Shown here piece by piece: positions 24,183 to 33,247 of a stretch of 38,362 nucleotides of DNA. Position 1 is the first letter of the stretch. The number at the start of each line of letters is the position of its first letter. The notes under the pieces were generated by a model. That model was not told where the DNA came from and did not search any database. It saw only the letters and a list, made by a program, of their open reading frames with translations. Both the position numbers and the translations under genes were made by a program. Origin of the DNA: Streptomyces zaomyceticus (GTDB lineage Bacteria; Actinomycetota; Actinomycetes; Streptomycetales; Streptomycetaceae); contig NZ_BNBZ01000048.1 in NCBI RefSeq assembly GCF_014656215.1, positions 1-38,362 on the forward strand, given 5' to 3'.

Positions 24183-25727
24183 TCAGCTCCTCCCCTGATA
24201 CTTCGCCGAGCTCGTGCGGGCCGTTCCGAGCTTCCCGTACAGCCGTGCTCCGGGGCACTCCGTCGCGAATCCGTCACGGTGTCCCGCGATGGCGTTGAAC
24301 TTGACCGTGCTGCCCTTCTTGTACAGGTTTCCGCCACCGGAGACGAGGTAGGCCGCGGCCTTCGGATTGACCCCGTGGAGCCCGAGTTTCCAGGCCGTCA
24401 GACGGGCGACGGCGGTCACCACGGCGGCCGGCGGGGCGCTCTTGGTGAACGTGCCGAGAACGGCGATGCCCATGCTGTTGGTGTTGAACCCGAGGGTGTG
24501 CGCGCCGAGGACGGGCTGTGCCACTCCCCCGGCTCGTCCTTCGTAGATGTTTCCGCACTTGTCGACGGCGAAGTTGTAGCCGAAGTCTCGCCATCCACTG
24601 CTCTGGACGTGGTAGCGGTAGATACTGCGCAGAACGGAGGGCGCCTGGGCGCAGGTGTAGTTGTTGCCGGTCGCGCTGTGGTGCACGAAGGCGGCCTTGA
24701 TGCTCTTGGTGTAGACGAAGCCCTTCTCGCGGATGCTCTCGTCGGCACCCCAGCCCTTACGGGTGATGATCTTGGGGCGGGGGCCGATGTACGGCTTCGC
24801 CGCGGCCGCCGGGCGGACGGGGGCCTGGACCGACGGGGCCTTCGCCGCCTCCTGCGTCCTCGGCAGGTACGGGATCGTGAGCTCCGTCGCTTCCTTCGAC
24901 AGGGCCGGGATCCAGGACGCCCCGTAGGGGGCCAGTCGGGAGTTGACCCCGCTGGCCGCCGCCTCCGCCGCGCTCGGGCCGAGTGCGCCGAGGGAGCCGA
25001 GGGCGGTGAGGGAGGCGGAGGCCGCGAGGAGGCCCGCAGGGGTGCCCGGGGCCGGCGGGGCGGCGGCCGCGCGGGGCGCGGCCTCGGACGTGGAGGCGTG
25101 GGTGGTGGTCGCGGCCGTGGAGCCGTTCGTGGACGCGGTCGTGGTGGGGGCCGTCGCTTCCGTGGCCTCCCGGGACTCTCCCGGGTCCACCAGTTCCAGG
25201 CGCAGGCCCGCGGGGAGCCCTTCCTCGCCCCGTACGCGGATCTCCACGCCGTCCGAGGCGCCCACCCACAGCGGGGCCGTGGAGCCCTTGAGGGCACGTC
25301 CGGCGCCCTCCGCCGTGTCCGGGTCGGCGCCGTGTTCCTCGTTGTGGGTCTCCACGTCCTGCCACTCCGACCAGACGCCGTCGGCGGCGGACCGGGTGCG
25401 GACCTGCACGGTGCCGTGCAGGGCGGCCGTCGGGTCGTCCCACACGACGCCGACGAGGGAGAAGGGTCTGACGTCGCGTCGGGCGAGTCCTTGCGCTCCG
25501 GAGTCGTCCGCCCCGCCGCCCAGGGCCCGGTCGGCGCCGCCGAGCGGCTCCAGCGGGAGGGACTGGGTGGCGCCTGGCAGTTCGGGCGCGGGTGGCTGTG
25601 CGGTGGACGTCGGTGGCAGCCCGAGCGCCGACGGAACCGCGGCCGCCGCGGGTGCGACGAAGGAGACCGGCAGGGCGAGGACCGCCGCGCAGGTCACGGC
25701 GATCGAGGAGGCGAGTGAGGCACGCAT
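24183..25727 (-). CDS. Secreted peptidoglycan recognition protein / N-acetylmuramoyl-L-alanine amidase
   Basis: A 514-residue exported protein. It has an N-terminal signal peptide (about 1-30), a Pro/Ala-rich stalk, a beta domain (about 85-180), a Thr/Ala-rich linker and a C-terminal PGRP/amidase_2 domain (about 318-500). Zinc ligands are visible as His in AFVHHS (349/350), H483 in AGHRDG and C491 in ECPG, with a conserved Tyr-containing RDFGYNFAVD (380-389) and GAHTLGFNTNSMGIA (408-422). The amidase is therefore probably active and cleaves the lactyl-L-Ala bond of peptidoglycan. It is divergent from the TIGR03089 gene. Confidence 0.92.
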   Translation of the reverse strand: MRASLASSIAVTCAAVLALPVSFVAPAAAAVPSALGLPPTSTAQPPAPELPGATQSLPLEPLGGADRALGGGADDSGAQGLARRDVRPFSLVGVVWDDPTAALHGTVQVRTRSAADGVWSEWQDVETHNEEHGADPDTAEGAGRALKGSTAPLWVGASDGVEIRVRGEEGLPAGLRLELVDPGESREATEATAPTTTASTNGSTAATTTHASTSEAAPRAAAAPPAPGTPAGLLAASASLTALGSLGALGPSAAEAAASGVNSRLAPYGASWIPALSKEATELTIPYLPRTQEAAKAPSVQAPVRPAAAAKPYIGPRPKIITRKGWGADESIREKGFVYTKSIKAAFVHHSATGNNYTCAQAPSVLRSIYRYHVQSSGWRDFGYNFAVDKCGNIYEGRAGGVAQPVLGAHTLGFNTNSMGIAVLGTFTKSAPPAAVVTAVARLTAWKLGLHGVNPKAAAYLVSGGGNLYKKGSTVKFNAIAGHRDGFATECPGARLYGKLGTARTSSAKYQGRS

Positions 25728-25851
25728 GGGCCGATCGTGCGTACGCGGGGGCCGTTCCGCGCGTCGGGAACCGGCCCGGAAACCGATGCCCCGTCGGGCC
25801 GACCGGTGGACGGTGTCACCGGTACGGCGGACCCCGGCGAAGCCGCCCGCG

Positions 25852-25867
25852 TACGCTGTCCGGCGTG
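25852..25867 (+). promoter_or_regulatory. Leaderless promoter of the TIGR03089 gene
   Basis: TACGCT (25852-25857) lies 7 bases before GTG 25865 with no Shine-Dalgarno, so the transcript likely starts at or next to the GTG. The -35 region has no consensus. Confidence 0.5.
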
Positions 25868-26617
25868 AACGCCAGCGACCGCACCCCCGCCGACCTGCTG
25901 CGATCCGCGCTCGCCGCGGACCCCGCCCGCCCCTTGGTCACCTACTACGACGACGCCACCGGTGAGCGGGTGGAATTGTCCGTCGCCACCTTCGCCAATT
26001 GGGTGGCCAAGACGGCGAACCTGCTCCAGGGCGAACTGTCCGCCGCGCCCGGCGACCGGCTCGCCCTGCTGCTGCCCGCGCACTGGCAGACGGCCGTCTG
26101 GCTGCTCGCCTGTTCGTCCGTCGGGGTGACCGTGGAGGTGGGCGGCGACGCCGCGGACGCGGACCTCGTGGTCGCGGGGCCGGACGCGCTGGAGGCGGGT
26201 CTCGCCTGTTCCGGCGAGCGGATCGCGCTCTCCCTGGCCCCGTTGGGCCGCCGCTTTCCGACCGTGCCCGCGGGGTACGCGGACTACGCGGTCGAAGTAC
26301 CGAGCCAGGGTGACCGGTTCGCCCCGTTCGTACCGGTCGATCCCGATGCTCCCGCGCTCGTCGTCGACGGTACGGAACGCAGTGGTGCGCAGCTCGTCGA
26401 GGAGGCCCGCGCGGATGCGCGGTCGCTCGGCCTGGCCCCCGGCACCCGGCTGCTCTCCGGACTCGGCTGGGGGGACTGGAAGGGCCTCTCGACCGGTCTG
26501 TACGCGCCCCTCGCGGCCGGCGGCTCCGTGGTGCTCTGCCGGAACCTGGACCGGCTCGCCCCCGACTCCCTCGCGAAGCGCGTGGAGAGCGAGCGGGTGA
26601 CGACCACCGCGGTCTGA
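25865..26617 (+). CDS. TIGR03089 family protein (AMP-binding-enzyme-like)
   Basis: A 250-residue protein of the actinobacterial TIGR03089 family, whose members resemble only the N-terminal part of adenylate-forming enzymes: ELSVATFANWVAKTANLLQGEL and LLLPAHWQTAVWLLACSSVGV are typical of that fold. The adenylation motif (TSG-type P-loop), the A8 region and the C-terminal cap are missing. The family is normally this length, so the gene is intact rather than truncated; its function is unknown. The neighbouring LCP gene is also a neighbour in mycobacteria. Confidence 0.85.
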   Translation: MNASDRTPADLLRSALAADPARPLVTYYDDATGERVELSVATFANWVAKTANLLQGELSAAPGDRLALLLPAHWQTAVWLLACSSVGVTVEVGGDAADADLVVAGPDALEAGLACSGERIALSLAPLGRRFPTVPAGYADYAVEVPSQGDRFAPFVPVDPDAPALVVDGTERSGAQLVEEARADARSLGLAPGTRLLSGLGWGDWKGLSTGLYAPLAAGGSVVLCRNLDRLAPDSLAKRVESERVTTTAV

Positions 26618-26917
26618 TCCGCGCCCACCGGGCCCGCCCCGCCGCGTCCCGGCCCTCGGGTGACCGCCCGCCCCGCCCGCACGCCGGGTCCGTCCCGTCC
26701 GGCGTCGGCGCCCGCCCGGGCGCCCGACGACCACCAGTACCGCACCCGTTCGGCCCAGCACCGCGCCGAGTCCCCGCGTCCGCGCGCCCCGTCCGGTACA
26801 TGATCGGCCGGGGGGAGTCGACTCCTTCCGCACAACCATGCGTCGGGTTCGGCCGTCTCCTTCTACGACCGGCGGCCGCCCGGCGCGCCGCCGACGCCAT
26901 GAAGGACGGACTCAGAC
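26618..26917. terminator. Intergenic: two terminator-like hairpins, then the LCP1 promoter area
   Basis: Hairpin 1: ACGCCGG (26681-26687) with CCGGCGT (26699-26705). Hairpin 2: GGCGCCC (26707-26713) with GGGCGCC (26718-26724). Together these probably terminate the TIGR03089 transcript. Further on, a perfect 12-base palindrome GGAGTCGACTCC (26814-26825) could be an operator. No gene is visible. Confidence 0.5.
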
Positions 26918-28108
26918 GTGACGGAACGCGCGGGCACGCCCGCCGAACCGGACCCGCCGGCAACGGAGGGCGCGACTCCCGGGGCCCCGGAGAAGCCGCG
27001 CCGACGCCATTGGCTGCGGTGGACGGCTCTCGGCGTCGCGATCGTGGTGCTGGCCGCCGCCGGGGTGGGCTGGTGGTTCTACCGGAAGCTCGACAACAAC
27101 ATCACCACGGACACCACCGCCGCGGCCGAGCTCCGGAGGTACGAGAAGGAGCGCCCGGCCGCGGTCGTCTCGGCCGCCCGGAACATCCTGCTCATCGGCT
27201 CGGACACCCGGGCCGGCGAGGGGAACCGCAAGTACGGCAGGGACAAGGGCACCCAGCGCTCGGACACGACGATCCTGCTGCACCTCTCGGCGGGGAAGAA
27301 GAGCGCGACCGCGATGTCCCTCCCGCGCGATCTGATGGTGACGATCCCGAGCTGCCGCAAGTCCGACGGGACCCGTACCCGTGAGCAGTTCGCGCAGTTC
27401 AACTGGGCCTTCGAGTTCGGCGGTACGGCGTGCACCATCCGTACCGTCGAGAAGCTGACCGGGATCCGGGTGGACCACCACATGGTGATCGACTTCCGGG
27501 GCTTCAAGAAGATGGTGGACGCGGTCGACGGGGTGGAGGTCTGCCTCAAGGAGCCGGTGAACGATCCCGACGCCAAGCTGAAGCTGCCCGCCGGGCGTCA
27601 CACGCTCCGCGGGGAGCAGGCCCTCGGCTTCGTACGGGCCCGGAAGTCGATCGGCAACGGCAGCGACACGGAACGCATGGACCGCCAGCAGCAGTTCCTC
27701 GGCGCGCTGGTCAACAAGGTGCAGAGCGACGGGGTGCTGCTGAACCCGACCAAGCTCTATCCGGTGCTGGACGCGGCCACCAAGGCGATCACGACCGACC
27801 CGGGGCTCGACTCGCTGCGGGACCTGTACGACCTGGCGCGCTCGATGCGGGCGATCCCGACCGAGAAGGTGCAATTCCTCACGGTGCCCCGTCGCCCCTA
27901 CTCGTACGACGCGAACCGGGACGAACTGGTGCAGCCGGCGGCGAGTCAACTCTTCAAGGAGCTGCGGGAGGACCGGCCCGTCGCGGTGACTCCGGACGAG
28001 GAGAAGAAGCCCGGGGCGGACGGAAAGCCGGACGACGCGGACGCTCCGACGCCCTCGGTCGCGCCCACCTTCACGGGGCGGAACGCGGCGGAAGGAGTGT
28101 GCTCCTAG
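26918..28108 (+). CDS. LCP family cell-wall polymer transferase (paralogue 1)
   Basis: A 396-residue type II membrane protein: short cytoplasmic N-terminus, one helix (about 35-55) and an extracellular LytR-CpsA-Psr domain (about 88-310). LCP hallmarks are LLIGSDTRAGEGN (91-103), RSDTTILLHLS (114-124), SLPRD (134-138), HHMVIDFRGFKKMVDAVDGVEVCL and FVRARKSIGNGSDTERMDRQQQ. Such enzymes move a lipid-linked glycopolymer onto peptidoglycan. No LytR_C domain follows, only a charged Pro-rich tail. Start GTG 26918 with AAGGA about 11 bases before. First of five LCP genes in 11 kb. Confidence 0.93.
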   Translation: MTERAGTPAEPDPPATEGATPGAPEKPRRRHWLRWTALGVAIVVLAAAGVGWWFYRKLDNNITTDTTAAAELRRYEKERPAAVVSAARNILLIGSDTRAGEGNRKYGRDKGTQRSDTTILLHLSAGKKSATAMSLPRDLMVTIPSCRKSDGTRTREQFAQFNWAFEFGGTACTIRTVEKLTGIRVDHHMVIDFRGFKKMVDAVDGVEVCLKEPVNDPDAKLKLPAGRHTLRGEQALGFVRARKSIGNGSDTERMDRQQQFLGALVNKVQSDGVLLNPTKLYPVLDAATKAITTDPGLDSLRDLYDLARSMRAIPTEKVQFLTVPRRPYSYDANRDELVQPAASQLFKELREDRPVAVTPDEEKKPGADGKPDDADAPTPSVAPTFTGRNAAEGVCS

Positions 28109-28364
28109 AAAGGGCCGTGGGGGCGGCGGGTAAAGGGCACACCAAGGGGAGGACTGGGAGCGATGAGGTTTGAGCAAATTGCCCGGTTGTAAGGGGCGTG
28201 GAATTTGTCACGCGCGTCGCCCCACGCTGAACTGGGCGGATAGTGTGACGCGATCCGGTGCACCCCGACCGTGTGGTCGCACTCACCGAGGATCGAACGA
28301 CCGAGAGAGCGGCGCCCAGTGGGGGAGGCGCCTCGCGTGGCACCGACGGAGGACTCGAGTAACC

Positions 28365-30101
28365 GTGGACGCGCACAGCCGTGGACGGGCGGACGAGATC
28401 GACCCCGCCGACCAGTGGGTACTCAACCCGCAGACGGGCAACTACGAACTGCGACTGGACCACTCCGCTGGGCAGTCGCAGACGCCGTCCAGGCCCCGTA
28501 GATCCACCGTTCCCGCACCCTCGCCCGCCGACACCCCCGTCGAGGCACCCGTACCCGGCCAGCGCCGCCGGCGGGTCTCCGAGCCGGGCGACGGCGGTCA
28601 GCAGTCGCCCGCGAGCCGCCGCAAGCGCAAGCAGGGCGCGTCCCGCAAGAAGAAGGTCCTGCTGTGGACCGGCGGCACGATGGCGTTCGTCCTCGTCGGC
28701 GGCGCCACCGGCGCGTACATGATCTACCAGAAGCTGGACGGCAACATCGGTTCGGTCGACGTCGGCAACGCCGCCGTGCAGTCGGAGTCGATGGACGGGC
28801 CGCTCAACATCCTGATCATCGGCAACGACGTGCGTACCGGTGAGGGCAACGAGAGCTACGGCAACAAGACGAACGTCACCGGCCACGCCGACACCACGTT
28901 CCTCATCCACATCTCCGAGGACCGGACCAACGCGACGGCCCTGAGCATCCCCCGCGACCTCAAGATCAAGATCCCGGACTGCCCCACGAAGCAGCCCGAC
29001 GGCTCGACCAAGGTCATCCCCGGCTCCGTCGGCACGACCCGGTTCAACGAGTCGTTCGGCGTGAACGGCCGCGACCCGGGCTGCACGATGCGCACCATCA
29101 CGCAGATGACCGGCGGGGTGGGCATCAACCACTTCATGATGGTCGACTTCAACGCCGTCAAGACGCTGTCGACGGCGGTCGGCGGCGTGAAGGTCTGCCT
29201 CGCCAAGCCCATCCGGGACAAGAACTACTCCAAGCTCAACCTCTCCGAGGGAGAGCACCGGATCCAGGGCGAGGACGCGCTCGCGTTCCTCCGCAACCGT
29301 CACGGTCTCGGCAACGAGAGCGACCTGGACCGCATCAAGATGCAGCAGCAGTTCCTCGCCTCGATGATGCGGCAGCTGAAGGAAGACACCCTGGACAGCC
29401 CGTCGCAGCTGCTCGACGTCGCCAACGCGGCGACCGAGGCGCTCACGGTCGACAAGGGCATAGACAGCGTCATCAAGCTGACCACCCTGGCCAAGGAGAT
29501 CGGGAAGGTCGACCTGAAGAACATCAGCTTCATGACCGTTCCGGTGAAGGACAACCCCGACGAGCCGCCCAACAAGCGGGCGACCGTCGTCCTGGACGAG
29601 ACCAAGGCTCCCCAGGTGTTCGGGATGATCCAGAACGACGTCTCCTTCACCGAGGTGAAGAAGAAGCAGCAGGACGCCAAGAACGCCCAGGCGCAGGCCC
29701 AGGCGAAGCTCCTCCAGGGTGCCCGCGCCGAGGCCGTCGACGTACGCGTCGACGTCTTCAACGGCAGCGGCATCCAGGGCGCGGCCCAGTCGACCATCAA
29801 CTGGCTGCAGAACGACCAGGGTGTGACCCGCTCCACCAACAAGAGCAACGCCCCCGAGAAGGCGGCGAAGACCACGCTCACCTATGCACCGAACCAGGCC
29901 GATCAGGCCCGCGCGCTCGCGGACATGATGGGACTGCCTGCCACGGCCCTCAAGCCGGGCACACAGGACGCCGGGGAACGCGAGCCCATGACGCTCGTCC
30001 TCGGCGCCGACTTCAAGGGCGCGGGGGTGCCCATCAACGGTCCGACGAAGGCGCCGGACGTCGAGAAGGTAGAAGCTGACAAGCAGGTGTGCGCCAAGTA
30101 A
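28365..30101 (+). CDS. LCP family protein with LytR C-terminal domain (paralogue 2)
   Basis: A 578-residue type II membrane protein. The start is GTG 28365 (MDAHSRGRADEIDPADQWVL) with GGAGGA about 11 bases before; the frame extends upstream to 28170 without support. A long cytoplasmic Pro/Arg-rich segment (1-96) precedes the helix (97-120). The LCP domain (about 145-400) has IIGNDVRTGEGN where relatives have GSDSR, then GHADTTFLIHIS and SIPRD (194-198), and FLRNRHGLGNESDLDRIKMQQQF. A LytR_C domain (about 460-560) starts VDVRVDVFNGSGIQG. The function is attachment of a surface polymer to peptidoglycan. Confidence 0.93.
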   Translation: MDAHSRGRADEIDPADQWVLNPQTGNYELRLDHSAGQSQTPSRPRRSTVPAPSPADTPVEAPVPGQRRRRVSEPGDGGQQSPASRRKRKQGASRKKKVLLWTGGTMAFVLVGGATGAYMIYQKLDGNIGSVDVGNAAVQSESMDGPLNILIIGNDVRTGEGNESYGNKTNVTGHADTTFLIHISEDRTNATALSIPRDLKIKIPDCPTKQPDGSTKVIPGSVGTTRFNESFGVNGRDPGCTMRTITQMTGGVGINHFMMVDFNAVKTLSTAVGGVKVCLAKPIRDKNYSKLNLSEGEHRIQGEDALAFLRNRHGLGNESDLDRIKMQQQFLASMMRQLKEDTLDSPSQLLDVANAATEALTVDKGIDSVIKLTTLAKEIGKVDLKNISFMTVPVKDNPDEPPNKRATVVLDETKAPQVFGMIQNDVSFTEVKKKQQDAKNAQAQAQAKLLQGARAEAVDVRVDVFNGSGIQGAAQSTINWLQNDQGVTRSTNKSNAPEKAAKTTLTYAPNQADQARALADMMGLPATALKPGTQDAGEREPMTLVLGADFKGAGVPINGPTKAPDVEKVEADKQVCAK

Positions 30102-30151
30102 CCCGGAAACACCGGGACTTGCCGCACTCCTGACTCATGAGGGGACCTGGG

Positions 30152-31936
30152 GTGGGACAGAACAGCGTGCGCGGGGAGGGAACTCGGGGACGCGTTCCAC
30201 GCGCCCGAGAACTGGGCTGGGACGACGAGCTGTACGGCGCGGGTGAAGCCACCGGCGCCGAAGCCGACGCTCCCGAGGAGACCGGGAAGGCCGAGGCCTC
30301 CGGTGCCACGACGACCCGCGCCGAACGCCGGCGCGGTGCCGGGAACGGCGCGGGCAGCGGTCCGGGCGGCGGTGCCGACGGGCGGGCGGGCCACCGTCGC
30401 GGCGGCTCGCGCCGACGCGCCAAGAAGGCCGGCAAGCGCAAGGTGCTGCGCTGGGTCGCGATCACGCTGTCGGTGCTGATACTCGGCACGGCCGGCGCCG
30501 GATACCTGTACTACGAGCACCTGAACGGCAACATCCGCGGCGGTTCGCGCGCGGGCGGCGACAGCGGCGTCAAGAAGGCCGCGCCCAACGCCCTCGGCGA
30601 CACCCCGCTCAACATCCTCCTGATCGGCTCCGACAGCCGCGCCGACGCCAAGAACGTCGCGCTCGGCGGTGGCAAGAACCTCCGCGAGGCGAAGCCGCTC
30701 GCGGACGTGCAGATGCTGCTGCACGTGTCGGCCGACCGGCAGAACGCCTCCATCGTCTCCATCCCGCGCGACACCATCGTGCCCATCCCGAAGTGCACGG
30801 GCACGGACGGCTCCACGTACCAGGCGACGACCACCTCTCCCATCAACGAGACGCTGGGACGCGGGGGTCCCGGCTGCACGCTGACCACCTGGGAGAGCCT
30901 CACCGGGGTCTACATCGACCACTGGATGATGATCGACTTCGCCGGTGTGGTGGCCATGGCCGACGAGGTCGGCGGCGTCCCCGTCTGTGTGAAGACCGGC
31001 GTCTGGGACAAGCCGACCCGGCTGGTGAAGGGCGGCTCGGGCCTGAAGCTGCCCGAGGGCACCCACGAGATCCAGGGCAAGCAGGCCCTCCAGTGGCTGC
31101 GCACCCGGCACGCCTTCGGCAACGACCAGGGCCGGGCCAAGGCCCAGCACATGTACCTCAACGGCATGGTCGAGAAGCTCCAGAAGCAGAACGCCTGGAG
31201 CGACACCGGTCAGCTGATGGGGCTCGCCGAGACCGCCACCAAGGCGCTCCAGGTCTCCGACGAGCTGAAGTCGGTGAAGAAGCTCTTCGACCTGTCGATG
31301 CAGCTCAAGAACGTGAAGATGAACCGCCTCACGACGGCGACGGTCCCGACGGTCGAGTGGCCCCAGGACCGGAACAAGCTCCAGATGGTCAAGTCGTCCG
31401 CCGACAAGATGTGGTCGATGCTCCGCGACGACATCGCCTTCGACAAGAACGGCAAGGCGGCCACGGCCAAGCCGAAGCCGAGCACGTCCGCGAAGCCGAA
31501 GGCCGTCGCCGAGGAGCCGGGCTCCTTCCCCGTCACCGTCGTCAACGGCACCGCGGGCACGGGCACCGACGAGGCGCCCGTCGAGGGCCGCGCCAAGGCG
31601 ATCACCACGGCCCTGACGGGCAAGGGCTTCACCCAGGCCGACTCCGCGAAGGACCCTCAGCCTCGCGAGGACACGGTCGTCCTCTACCCGAAGGCGGACG
31701 GCGACCAGGGCAGGGCCAACGCCGTGTCCGTGGCGAAGGCCCTCGGGCTGCCGGAGACCAAGGTCCGGGCCGACGCCAAGGCGGAGGGCATCACGCTCGT
31801 CGTCGGCGCGGACTGGCGTGAGGGCACCGTCTACAAGGCGCCGGCCTCGCAGGAGGGCGACCTGCCCGACGGCGCGGACGACAAGGCGACCTGCATGGAC
31901 ATCTACTCGGTCTACAAGTGGGACGGAAAGAGCTGA
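30152..31936 (+). CDS. LCP family protein with LytR C-terminal domain (paralogue 3, divergent)
   Basis: A 594-residue type II membrane protein. GTG 30152 (MGQNSVRGEG) is preferred over ATG 30137 because GAGGGG lies 7 bases before it. A charged cytoplasmic region (1-98, with Gly-rich and Arg/Lys-rich parts), one helix (99-121) and an LCP domain (about 150-400) follow: LLIGSDSRADAKN (156-168), SIPRD (203-207), YIDHWMMIDFAGV. The site is less canonical than in the others: LADVQM replaces the R-x-D-T type motif, and the usual D..R..RQQ reads NDQGRAKAQH. The LytR_C domain (about 450-560) starts FPVTVVNGTAG. A strong hairpin follows the stop. Confidence 0.92.
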   Translation: MGQNSVRGEGTRGRVPRARELGWDDELYGAGEATGAEADAPEETGKAEASGATTTRAERRRGAGNGAGSGPGGGADGRAGHRRGGSRRRAKKAGKRKVLRWVAITLSVLILGTAGAGYLYYEHLNGNIRGGSRAGGDSGVKKAAPNALGDTPLNILLIGSDSRADAKNVALGGGKNLREAKPLADVQMLLHVSADRQNASIVSIPRDTIVPIPKCTGTDGSTYQATTTSPINETLGRGGPGCTLTTWESLTGVYIDHWMMIDFAGVVAMADEVGGVPVCVKTGVWDKPTRLVKGGSGLKLPEGTHEIQGKQALQWLRTRHAFGNDQGRAKAQHMYLNGMVEKLQKQNAWSDTGQLMGLAETATKALQVSDELKSVKKLFDLSMQLKNVKMNRLTTATVPTVEWPQDRNKLQMVKSSADKMWSMLRDDIAFDKNGKAATAKPKPSTSAKPKAVAEEPGSFPVTVVNGTAGTGTDEAPVEGRAKAITTALTGKGFTQADSAKDPQPREDTVVLYPKADGDQGRANAVSVAKALGLPETKVRADAKAEGITLVVGADWREGTVYKAPASQEGDLPDGADDKATCMDIYSVYKWDGKS

Positions 31937-31959
31937 ACCGTCACTGCACCGTCTGACCG

Positions 31960-32010
31960 GCACAGACCGACGGCCGGGTCCCTCTGAGGGGCCCGGCCGT
32001 CGGTCTGTGC
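31960..32010. terminator. Long bidirectional hairpin terminator
   Basis: 31960-31984 and 31986-32010 are 25-base arms that pair with only one wobble (T-G); it lies 24 bases after LCP3's stop and about 90 bases after the stop of the convergent glycosyltransferase. It probably terminates both transcripts. No T tract follows. Confidence 0.75.
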
Positions 32011-32042
32011 GGTGTTCGGTGTTCGGCCGTCAGCCGCCGGAC

Positions 32043-32084
32043 GTCGGTCGCCGGTCGTCGGTCGCCGGTCGTCGGTCGTCGATC
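32043..32084. repeat. 14-bp tandem repeat
   Basis: Two exact copies of GTCGGTCGCCGGTC (32043-32056, 32057-32070) and a related third (32071-32084) lie between the hairpin and the glycosyltransferase stop. Confidence 0.7.
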
Positions 32085-32098
32085 GGTGCGGAGAGCGG

Positions 32099-33115
32099 TC
32101 AGGCCGTCTCGGGCTCGCCGGCCGGCACGGCCGGGCGACGGCTCGCGACGACCTTCCTCGCCAGCGAGCGGGGGCTCGTCAGAAAGCCGTACCCCCACGC
32201 CATGTGCATCGTCGCCAGCGCCACCGGGATCCGGAGCCGGGCCTTGAGCGACAGGCCCTTGCCCGCGGGGACCGAACCGGCCGCGATCGCGGCGAGGTAG
32301 CCGGCCGGGACCACGAAGCCGAGCGGGGTGACGGCCGCGCCCACGACCACGCCCGCGGCGATGGCGCACACGGCGGCCGGCGGGGCCAGATAGCGGAGGT
32401 TGATGGAGCCCCGGTGGTAGCGGGCCACCACATGGCGCCACCGGCCGTAGTCCTTGTACTGCCTGGCGAGCGCGCGGACGCTGGGCCGCGGGCGGTACTG
32501 GACGCGCAGCTCCGGCGAGAACCAGATCAGGCCGCCGGCCTCGCGGATGCGGAAGTTCAGCTCCCAGTCCTGGGCGCGGACGAACTCCACGTTGTAGCCG
32601 CCCTGCCGCTCCAGCGCCTCGCGCCGGAAGACACCCAGGTAGACGGTCTCCGCGGGTCCCGCCTCGCCGCCCGTGTGGAAGGCGGCGTTGCCGACGCCGA
32701 TCCTCGAGGTCATCGCGGCGGCGACCGCTTCCTCCCAGGCGTTCTCGCCCTCGGCGTGCATGACACCGCCGACGTTCTGCGCGCCCGTCTCCTCCAGGAG
32801 CCGGACGGCGGTGGCGATGTAGTTCGGGGAGAGCATCCCGTGGCCGTCCACGCGCACCACGATCGGGTGACGCGAGGCCTCGATCGCCGCGTTGAGAGCG
32901 GCGGGGGTACGGCCCGTGGGATTCGGCACGGTCGTGACACGAGGGTCCTCGCGGACCAGCTCGGCGGCGATCTCGTCGGTGCGGTCCGTGGACGGGCCGA
33001 GCGCGATCACCACCTCCAACTCGCCGTCGTACTCCTGCTCCAGGATGTGACGGACCGAGGTGCGCAGATACCGCTCCTCGTTCAGGACCGGCATGATCAC
33101 GGAGACGGGCTGCAT
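32099..33115 (-). CDS. Glycosyltransferase family 2 protein (ExoA-like)
   Basis: A 338-residue enzyme. An N-terminal GT-A domain (about 1-230) with VSVIMPVLNEERYL, VRVDGHG (87-93, D90 as metal ligand, DxH rather than DxD) and AQDWELNFRIREAG resembles succinoglycan ExoA-type transferases. Two or three C-terminal hydrophobic segments (about 245-290) and a short tail suggest membrane attachment. It transfers a sugar onto a lipid-linked chain; donor unknown. The position between LCP genes suggests that it builds the polymer that LCP proteins attach. Confidence 0.88.
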   Translation of the reverse strand: MQPVSVIMPVLNEERYLRTSVRHILEQEYDGELEVVIALGPSTDRTDEIAAELVREDPRVTTVPNPTGRTPAALNAAIEASRHPIVVRVDGHGMLSPNYIATAVRLLEETGAQNVGGVMHAEGENAWEEAVAAAMTSRIGVGNAAFHTGGEAGPAETVYLGVFRREALERQGGYNVEFVRAQDWELNFRIREAGGLIWFSPELRVQYRPRPSVRALARQYKDYGRWRHVVARYHRGSINLRYLAPPAAVCAIAAGVVVGAAVTPLGFVVPAGYLAAIAAGSVPAGKGLSLKARLRIPVALATMHMAWGYGFLTSPRSLARKVVASRRPAVPAGEPETA

Positions 33116-33247
33116 GGTTCCTCGGGTTCGGGGGTCGCCCCCCGGAAGACGGCGGTACTGCTCGCCACGTTACCGCGAACGGGGGACAGCGGTGCGCGCC
33201 GCACGGGTGGTGCTCCCTTGCGCTGATCGTATGGGCCTACGGTGCTC

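Noticed and set aside
29303..32000. 686-residue minus-strand frame opposite the LCP genes
   Set aside because: Shadow frame; the plus strand has clear LCP motifs and appropriate third-position GC.
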